Shown piece after piece: positions 56,181-64,000 of a DNA stretch of 64,000 nucleotides (the first letter of the stretch is position 1; each line of letters starts with the position of its first letter). Source of the stretch: Flammula alnicola. Lineage: Eukaryota > Basidiomycota > Agaricomycetes > Agaricales > Strophariaceae. Where the stretch lies: positions 310,001 to 374,000 of the forward strand of contig JADNRV010000024.1 of the NCBI GenBank assembly GCA_015499995.1. Reading direction: 5' to 3'. A model generated the notes under the pieces. It was not told the DNA's origin. It saw nothing but the letters and a program-made list of their open reading frames with translations, and did no database searches. Position numbers and translations under genes: made by a program.

Positions 56181-59100
56181 CCAATGCAGGGTCAGATCTA
56201 ATACGAGCCGGTGACGTTTAGGTGGATGTCAAAGAAAGAAACGAGCGCAAACTAACCCGCAGGCCTCAGGGCCCAAAGAGAGAACAATCATCCGCGTCAG
56301 CCTCAACAAGCGCCTCGAGACCTGGCCTTTATCCGGCAATCGAATCTATTGCCGTAGAATGTCCCCCGAACCCCATTTACCGTTAAGGAACTGAAAGAAG
56401 GTGAAGATTGATGGAGATCCCGAATTTCAATCCTTGGACGGTGGAAGCATGCGTCCATGGGTGTGGTCCAATAACGTAAGGGGTAAACCCAAAGGTTCCT
56501 TTCATGCCGACGGTTTCGGGATATTGCGTATCCAAGCAAACCCATGACTCGACCCGTTCTCAAAAAGAGGCCTCCACTGCGCCAGGGGGATTTGCGTCTG
56601 GAAAAGAGCTAGTATCATGAATGCCCAGGTGCTCAACGCACTGTTCTTGGCTCGAACCATTGTTTTCGGGCCTTTTATTGAGAGAAAAAAAGTAGCTGAG
56701 AAGCTGATGATGAGGGAGAAGATAGGGAAGAAAGAACCGAAAGAGCGTGACCGAAACAGGGTGTTTGTCTAGGCAAGCATTATGCAAATGCATAACATCA
56801 TCATTTCCTCCAAAACGCCGTATTACATGTCGTGGTGCTGATTCCTTTGAAGAACCAAGCACACGTGTCCTTTTTCAGACTCCTACTACAGAGAGTCTCT
56901 TGCGGCAGCCTATGCTATGGGCACAAAGTCACTACTAGCATGAGAAATTTCGTGAGTACTCCAATATCCATCCAAATCTCGATGATGAGCAGAACTTGCT
57001 TGAAACACGGATACCTCAAGGCTTGGCGCCCGGGCTTCAAGGCCAATCAAGAGCAACAAAATTGACGCTAAATACAGGACAGTCGGGTCACTTTCTGAGC
57101 GCGTTCAGGCGTGTTCGCACCACGACATCAATTCTCATGTGGAGTCCTCGAACCCGAATGTTGTATTGACGATTGAATCTAGGCATGGGCCGAACTTCCT
57201 TCGTCGGTTGGGGTTCCAAAGACCCTACACATATTCACTCCTTCTGCGTCGACTCTCAACGCCCGCATCTCACCTGCCAAAATACAGACAGTTCCCGTCC
57301 TGTGAGAACACCACACATAACGTAGAAGGGGAGAACTCGCCGTGCGGCTTGAAAACAAAGCATCTGATGCGCACTATGCCAGTGACACGCTTCCCCGGGC
57401 CTGTCATATGTCTCCGTGACGGTCTCTCATTGTCTCTTTGACAACAGGACTGCCAGGTTGCGTCTCCACTTGCAAACACCAGCGTTTAATCTTGTTTGAT
57501 ATTGTGAAATCCAGGCACGACGCCAGCGACGGTTAACTTGTGATCTACAATGCCAGGGTGTTAGAAAATAGCTCGAGCGCGGTCGGATTGTCCGTTAAGC
57601 CTCGTCCAGAATGTTAATCCTGATGAACAATTCAGCCGGTAATAGCAAGCGAAGAAAGGCCATGGTCGCCTTTCCCTACATTGCTTAGAAAGCTCAGCCT
57701 TCAATACTGATGGACGTTTGGTCGATCTTCTAATCCCACGAGAAACGGCGATCGGAAGGAAGACACGATGCGCGAGAAGCAAGTAGTTCATTTCCCACCA
57801 AGCATTTAGCCCTCAACAGCCTCAACTTCTTGCAAAACGCTTGCATCCAGAATTTGTCGAGCCTTAGGCCGTGGCCTTATGTCGTTTTTTTGGGGTATGG
57901 GTCTGAAGAACGTGCAACGACGAGCTAAAGGACGAGCCCACGCTATCTACGACGGAGGCGTTTCGTTCTCAGAATACGAGTTGACACTTCGGTCCATCAT
58001 TCGCCAGTCTGTTCTTTGCCGATCTTGTGGAATTTGTTATTCTCTTGTTTAACGTGAAACAAAATGGGAGCTGGGGTTCCAAAAAAGCAAGGCAGGTGAG
58101 TATTGGGGTTTTCCTCCTACAATGGATTTAGCTAACTGGTTCGCAGCAGAGGGCCGAGTTGGGCCAAAGTTTGCCAGTAATCATGACATAGAGCGTCGAA
58201 TAATGACGAGGGTAGTGCGGCACTGGCCTATGTTGGTGGAGTCTTCATATTTCGGGTTAGTATGAGATTGTAACTGGTCGACAGACTCGAGTAAGAAGAC
58301 TGATACACCCACCGAAGAGCGTTCCGACGCCACTGGGGCAATCTTGCAGCTGACGGATGGACATCGAAGATTCGAGCACGCGCCGGCTCTCGCTCTAACC
58401 TATCCCGGTGGTGTCACAAAGCAGCAAATGTCAACTTGGAAATGATAGGAGTGAGTGGCAATTCGCTACTGGTGTTTTGAATGCGCGCCTATGACTTCAA
58501 AGAGCTAGGGCCAGTCAAGCCATTCGGTTTCCTTTTTTCTTCGTCAATGCAGGTTGGCGGACTGATGGTCTATTGGAGGCCTTCGGATACTGCTCCAAAA
58601 CTGACGTCCGGCCGTGGTTCTCGGTGTAACTCATGACCGGGTCAGCAATTTGCAAACATCGTGGATTTGGAGCCGAGAATGTGTCCAAATGAATGTGGGG
58701 AGACGCCAGACAGGAGAGACATCTTCGCACAATGCCCCAGGAATGATTTCTGCGCATAAAGATTCCTGATTGCTGATTCTTTATGACCAAAGGACCCAGG
58801 ATCTAATATTCTTCGCGCGCTAGGGCAAGACATACGCGAACATGAAGCCAGCATACTTTTCCGGCAGTGCGTGTGCGTGTGGGATTCCAAGATCCTGTCT
58901 ATGAGAAATCTAGAGAGTAGAAAAATAGAAACGCCAAGTCCCGGAATCATCGCAAATTCTTCTTTGACAGACCTATTCATGACTTTTATTAGGGTGCGCG
59001 TATTACGAGGCGTTCCTTGGTCCACGATATGCTGTGAATAAAGAAATAAAAATCAGCGAAAGAGCGCAGAATACCACATTTGTGTCTTTCGTATGTCGAA

Positions 59101-60271
59101 TCTTACTTGTTTCAGAGCCTGACGCACTTTTCACCGTAACAAGTTTTCCGGCATTCCGAGAATGATCGGCGCCCATAATCAACGTTCAATATCTAAGCGA
59201 CTGCTTTCGATCTGCACCAAAACCGGGGTTCGGGACTTGCATTCCGAGGAACTAAAAGCAACCATTGGGATTTATTGGTCGACAAACGGCCATTAAAATC
59301 CCTAGTGGGTTTGCATAGCGCTTATCTTCTCCTGCATAAGTATGAGTTGTTCGTTCGAAGTCTGGTGTAGGAGGACAATCATTCAGAAAGAATACAATCA
59401 GAGCAATCGAGACAGAGTATGTGACTCTCCCACCTTCGATATTTCAAGTTATGTACTATACAGATGGCCACCAAAATCAAGTTAACGACCAGATTTACGG
59501 TACGTGAGAATTCGTGGGGGAAGGTATCACATTGCCAAAAAGCAAATACCGTTGTACTCGAGGTCGAGGAGGCGCTGTCCCCATCATGTCCGATTTGCGG
59601 GGACACGGCCAGGAAAGGTGGCGAAAATGGAGCAAGAATTGAAAAATCGGGTAATCGAAGAGCCTCAAGATAGATAATTTGTGTATCTGCAATAGGGTTG
59701 GGTAAAAAACCTCCAGGGGGGGTAATTTACCAGTAATTTACCTCGAAAAATTTTTCTGTGAGAGGGACAGGTAATTTACCAGTATTTTACCAGTAATTTA
59801 CCATCACGTGATTTGATTTTTCGTAAGGCTTTTAAAAAAAATTTCGCCACCTGCGCGGCTCATATATATCACGTGGTCATGCAGTAAAAAACCTCACAGA
59901 CCTGCCACCAAGGGGGGTAATTTACCTGGTAATTTACCGGTATTTTACCGGTAAAAAACGTTTTGGTAAAAAACCCTAGGTTTTTTACCCAACCCTAATC
60001 TGCAACATGTCCAGCGTACTTGGGCGGCGTCAAAGATAGAAAAAATTCGAGTGCATAGTTGAGGTTGGTCGTTACGTAAACAATCACAAGGGAATTTCAC
60101 GTGATAAAGGAGGAGTCACGCCACGTCACGCGCAGGTTTGTGACGCGGTTGGTTTGTGACGCGGTTGGTTTGTGACGCGACCGAGGTCCTCTTCAAGTTT
60201 GATTTATGCCATCCCAACCATAGCTGTCGTTTTCTCAAAGTCGCCTTTAACCAGCTTGTATATTATCTGCA
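56181..60271. other. Long gene-poor interval containing one MITE
   Basis: No open frame is convincing. An ATG near 58061 begins a short MGAGVPKKQG peptide followed by a GTGAGT, but the downstream exon cannot be extended. 59690-60005 holds a MITE. The last 200 bp are the promoter side of the Lunapark gene, with three near-identical TTTGTGACGCGGTTGG-type repeats at about 60136-60182. Confidence 0.35.
59693..59997. mobile_element. hAT-like MITE, 305 bp, with internal GTAATTTACC repeats
   Basis: Terminal inverted repeats TAGGGTTGGGTAAAAAACCT at the left (59693) and its complement at the right (to 59997). A perfect 8-bp target-site duplication ATCTGCAA lies at 59685-59692 and 59998-60005. The interior is packed with the self-complementary motif GGTAATTTACC and variants GGTATTTTACC, so the strand could fold into many hairpins. 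No coding capacity. Confidence 0.85.
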
Positions 60272-61603
60272 ATGTCCTTTTTTCGACGAATTTTTTCAAA
60301 GGTGCGCTTTGCTTTCAAAAAGGTTGCTCATTTGCTCACGAAGTTCCTTTGTGTCTGCAACAGAAAAGCGAAGAGGATTATGAAACTATTCTTTCGAATT
60401 TAGCGGACGATATTCAGAAGAGGCAGCTGAAACTCTCCGAGATACGTTTGCGTGAGCGGAGATCTACGCTGCTCGTCACTTTGTACACTTTGGCTGCGTG
60501 GGTGGCATACGTTAGCCTGTGGTACTTGAACGCCTTGCCGGACCTCAAAACAAGGAGCTACGTCAGCAATCCGAGTGTCGAAAGGGTTCTTAAGGGTCTA
60601 CCAGTGATAATTAGTCCAATCATGTACGTGCTGGTGGTCCCAATAATACCAGCTCCTAATTCGCTTCCTAGCATTCTCTTTGTCCGACGAGTTGTTCAGA
60701 TTTGGTACATGAAGAAGGGAGATGCCGAAGGTATGTCGTCGTAAACTCCTAACGGTACTCTACTTATTTGTTCTATCAGAGAAAACCGTCAAGGAATTAA
60801 TGAAGAGGCGCCGCGACAAAGTGGAGGAAATCAAGAAGAAAACCAATTACTACTCTACTCGCGATCTCATTCAGAAATATGACGAAGCATCTCCATTGGC
60901 AACGCCCCTAAGACAACGTTTTCCCCCGGGTCAAGCTGTACCACAAACTCCCCAAGGTCGGCCAATACCAAACAACGGAGCTCTTCAAACTCCTGGTCCA
61001 AGTGCAGCACTACAAGCTCATCTATCTCGTAACGAACTTTAATTGTCGCTCATTTGCGTGCCGGTCTGAATAACTGTTTTTAGCTCTTACCCCCGCTCAA
61101 CCTCTCCCTCCTCCACGAAAACAATGGTATGACAAATTGGCAGATGCTCTCCTGGGCGAGGATGACCCGAATATCGCTTCTCCGAGCTCTCGTTACGCTC
61201 TGATATGCGAAAAGTGTTTTGCGCACAATGGTTTGGTGAAAGAGAGCATGTGGGAGGACGCCCGTGAGTTTTTTTTCGTTTACCCGTCATTCGTGTTCTA
61301 TACCCGGTGTCAGAAATTGACGGCATACTCTATTCAGAATATTTGTGCCCGAAATGTGGTCACTTCAATGCTTCTGTCCGGGCAAAGAGGGAACGACCAA
61401 GGCAAGGTGTATCTCCGACTCAATCCGCCGCTTCATCACCCTCGCATTCTGCCGATATGTCACCCCAGAGTCACCCGCAAGCGCAAGAGTCTCCTTCTCA
61501 GATACTGAAAGGTGCAACAGGCTCTGAGCCGGACCCTCCCACAGTTGACGGTCCAGAATCGATTGCTATGGATATCGACTCCGCACAAGACACCACTCCT
61601 TGA
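60272..61603 (+). CDS. LNP1: Lunapark-family ER three-way-junction protein
   Basis: Five exons: 60272-60301 (MSFFRRIFSK), 60364-60730, 60780-61028, 61084-61263 and 61314-61603. After a coiled coil (ILSNLADDIQKRQLKLSEIR) come two membrane segments, LLVTLYTLAAWVAYVSLWYL and a second near LPVIISPIMYVLVVPIIPA. A second coiled coil EKTVKELMKRRRDKVEEI, then the conserved YYSTRDLIQKYDEAS. The Lunapark zinc ribbon is RYALICEKCFAHNGLV with EYLCPKCGHFN, split between exons 4 and 5. The disordered tail ends DSAQDTTP. The family stabilises three-way junctions of the tubular ER. It appears intact. Confidence 0.9.
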
Positions 61604-61878
61604 ACCGAAGTCAACCAGATATGTTCCTGACTATATTCACTCACTAATCTACATCCTCTCGTCGTTGCCTGCGTATGTCCAATGGCAACTAGTTTTATCG
61701 ATCATCGTGTGCTTTGAATTTTAGCTCGCGATTTCCGAGTTTCTGGTCACACTTCCAGTCTTTTTATGTAAAACTGACGTATTACACTGATGTAATCAAG
61801 GTTTGTCGTTCGACTCTTTTTTTCAGCTCAGTAGACGCTCCTGTCTTTCCTGCTCTTGTCAAAGAACGACCCGGCGCC

Positions 61879-63629
61879 ATGGCGAAGGAACTCAGATCTG
61901 AGCGAATGAAGATCGAAGAGTTGCAGGCTCAATTGATGAATCAGGTGGGCAGTGGCACTGGGCACCAAATGTTGAATTTCACACTTCCAGCTCGCTGATT
62001 ACACTTCGATATTCAGGCGACTGAGGGCTCGGAGTATAAGGAGCGCGCAGAAGCGGCAGAACATGCTCTGGAGGCTATGAAAAAGAATTTCGAGGACGTC
62101 AATTTTGAGAAGGAGTGTCTGAAAGTAATGTTGGCAGAGAACAAGACAGGAATAAAGAAGGTAAGAATCTGACCTTTACAAGTCGATTTACGGTCATGAA
62201 TGATTATTTATCTTAGGAGAAAGACAAGGACGCAGAAGTAATCATCGACCCTTTGAGCGAGATGCCTCGAAGCGAAAAATCAATGGAAACAGATGAACAG
62301 GTGAACCAGGCACGTCTAAAGGGAAGATGTACTCCGCCCGAATATATCTAACATGAAATTACAGGATAGCGAGTATATCAAAGTCCTCGAAGAGACATTC
62401 CAGAAATACTATCGAAAGTACAGATCACTCAAAGAAGCTAAACATCAGCTGCAAGACGTGCGTAATCCATCTTCGAGCTTGGGCCTCTGCTTTAGTGATG
62501 TGACCTTACGTAGACTTGCCGAACGCTGGAGGAAAAAATGTCAGACCTCGACACAAAAAATCAAGATCTCCAAAAGTCATTGTCGAGCTCCCTTTCCGCG
62601 AAAGTGAGTAAAATGCTTGATTGACCTATCCATTGCCTCACTTTGACGCTGTTAGGCCTCCAGTACGCCACCTGTAGGCCCTGAAGGTACTCCATCGACA
62701 ATGCCGTCAGTAAGTTGCATTGTCTCCTCGAAGGAGTTATGAATTCTAAATATAACTTGTGAAGACGCCTGTCCACAAAGATTTCAACAAATTCATGTCC
62801 GAGTTTCCCAAAATTACGCATCGGCCTTCCTACCCCCAACTTCGTCCCGTATGCCAAAGAGGCGTAGATTTGAAGGGTTACCTCGCCTCTGTATGTTCGG
62901 ATCCCGATCTTCTCAATCGTCTCCGATTCATGTTGTATTTCTATATATCACAGGATTCAGATTCTAAAATAAACAGGTTCCGATGTTTCCATTTCATTTC
63001 AGTCTTGGCTCTCATTCTTACTTCTTTAATTAATCCAGAGTAGCAACAAATTTCTTGTGCCTTCCCGGACGGTTGACGTGGTGCTCGCCGAACAAAGACC
63101 ATGCACTTGCTGTAGGCCCAATTCATCTCTTTGATCCTTCGCAAAATGCCTGGTCCAAAAAATCCATTTTTCGGGGTCTTTACGGACGAAGCTTCCACCT
63201 CTTTTATCCACACAAGCACTGGATATTCTACGCAGGATTTTACAAGGCCCTCAACCTCCGTTCGCGGGTTTCAGAAGGCTCGTCGATGCCTACGGGCGGC
63301 ATTGTGGTGAGCAGTCCATCCGCCTGTAGAAGTGCTTGGTCGTGATATATCCCAAGTCTGCTCAAGCTCTAGCCGAGGCCACTGTGATAACCTCCGGTCC
63401 TCTCACAGCTCAGGAGGAGACAACCGTGACGACCATGATTGCCAGCCTCTACTCTGATAAAATACTGAACGTTGAAACCCTTGGTCTTCAATGTGTTGGG
63501 TATGATCTCAAGCTGCACAACGCCATGAAGGAATGCTTCGAAGCACGCCGACGTGGTGAATGGGCAGGACATTACCCAGAGAGGGCGCAAGCCTCTGAAC
63601 CGCCAAAAAAGAAACAAAAGATTACGTAG
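61879..63629 (+). CDS. Coiled-coil protein with DUF6697-type C-terminal domain
   Basis: Starts MAKELRSERMKIEELQAQLM. Coiled-coil exons follow: 62027-62160 (SEYKERAEAAEHALEAMKKN), 62217-62300, 62365-62457 (YIKVLEETFQKYYRKYRSLK) and about 62514-62604 (LEEKMSDLDTKNQDLQKSL). Next come short proline-rich exons and HKDFNKFMSEFPKITHRPSY. The C-terminal domain reads NKDHALAVGPIHLFDPSQN, FRGLYGRSFHLFYPHKHWIF and YAGFYKAL, a pattern shared by many mushroom proteins. After a 47-nt intron near 63308-63354 the last exon has KILNVETLGLQCVGYDLKLH and ends with a basic PPKKKQKIT, possibly a nuclear signal. Function unknown. Exon borders between 62860 and 63060 are uncertain. Confidence 0.7.
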
Positions 63630-64000
63630 TCAATTGGAATTGTCTTGCACGCTGAATTTCATTGAGGCATCGTTCGGAATATTTATCGTAACGTCGAAGC
63701 AGAAGTCATAAAATACTGCTTTCAAAGTTAGAAAAAGTCTGCTGCCTCGAGTCGTGAGTTGATTTACTACGGAGAAATTTTACAATCTTGGGATATGAGT
63801 TGGACACGACGCGCTGGCGCTGAGCCCATGGATCTAGCCTTAGCAGAGCCGTCGACGTTTGAATCCCCCAATCGCCGACAACAGACTCATAAGTCCTCAG
63901 GCCTCATGATTCACGAGGGCGCTCTCGTAAACCAAATCTCGGTCCGGATTTCAACTGTCAAACACCGGGGGGGATCATTTGGGTGTAGTGTGGATGATTA
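63630..64000. other. Right edge, nothing recognised
   Basis: The 3' flank of the DUF6697-type gene. No tRNA-like fold or coding stretch is visible. Confidence 0.4.

Noticed and set aside
59693..59997. TAGGG / CCCTA ends taken as telomere-like sequence
   Set aside because: Single occurrences inside inverted repeats with an 8-bp target duplication; not a tandem TTAGGG tract.
63800..63900. Possible tRNA near GTTTGAATCCCCC
   Set aside because: No matching acceptor stem or anticodon arm could be drawn around it.

Overview
The window reads as nuclear DNA of a mushroom-forming basidiomycete (Agaricomycetes). Genes are split by many 45-90 nt GT-AG introns. The families are typical of that class: a NACHT NTPase opening with MFANSRYLHISGGTF, a chitin synthase with a myosin-like head and a C-terminal DEK_C domain, F-box proteins, a DUF6697-type protein, and proteins combining a helical N-terminus, a ubiquitin-like domain (ULD) and a zinc ribbon. 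No sequence search was possible; names rest on recognised motifs and on exon joins made by eye.

Layout. 1-234: 5' end of a minus-strand gene leaving the window. 874-2209: decayed mitochondrial methionyl-tRNA synthetase. 2740-5613 (-): NACHT NTPase. 6427-7594 (+): HAD-type hydrolase. 8395-9790: an orphan gene tail beside a CGACACA/TGTGTCG-rich interval. 10092-13950 (+): ULD/zinc-ribbon gene A with a giant intron/micro-exon array. 14229-15455 (-): membrane protein. 15490-16951: unidentified coding remnants. 17076-17578 (-): small secreted protein. 18062-19459 (-): dead amino-acid permease. 19647-21080 (-): unidentified gene. 21209-22989 (-): F-box protein. 23533-25796 (+): gene B, paralogue of gene A. 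26249-29228 and 29939-33301 (-): tandem glycine-rich-domain (DUF1399) genes, the second broken by a hAT-like MITE. 33960-36976 (-): COPI beta-prime (SEC27). 37264-43891 (+): chitin synthase. 44813-46057 (-): single-pass membrane protein. 46661-48271 (+): F-box protein. 50934-51900 (-): LAMTOR1/Meh1-like protein. 54882-56063 (-): two-finger GATA factor. 60272-61603 (+): Lunapark. 61879-63629 (+): coiled-coil DUF6697-type protein. Long stretches around 48.3-50.9, 51.9-54.9 and 56.1-60.3 kb hold no gene I can support.

The most striking feature is inside genes A and B. After four ordinary exons ending at the codons for VVPVEQ, the DNA becomes a tandem repeat with a period near 71 bp. Each unit is a complete-looking intron (GTNNGT donor, CTCTGAC-like branch site, TTTCCAG-like acceptor, about 68 nt) followed by exactly 3 nt before the next donor. 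Every unit would therefore add one codon, always in phase 0. Gene A has 34 such micro-exons (33 of exactly 3 nt) and gene B has 12. None of the 3-nt codons is a stop, the codons differ strongly between units and copies, and the frame runs cleanly into a conserved Cys-rich last exon in both copies. I read this as a possible generator of variable peptides made of tandem introns with single-codon exons. The splicing itself is inferred and needs RNA evidence.

The two array genes are a dispersed segmental duplication about 13.4 kb apart that includes their promoters. Together with the tandem DUF1399 genes, two MITEs and several pseudogenes, they mark roughly 8-33 kb as a rapidly changing accessory region next to a conserved housekeeping block (SEC27, chitin synthase).
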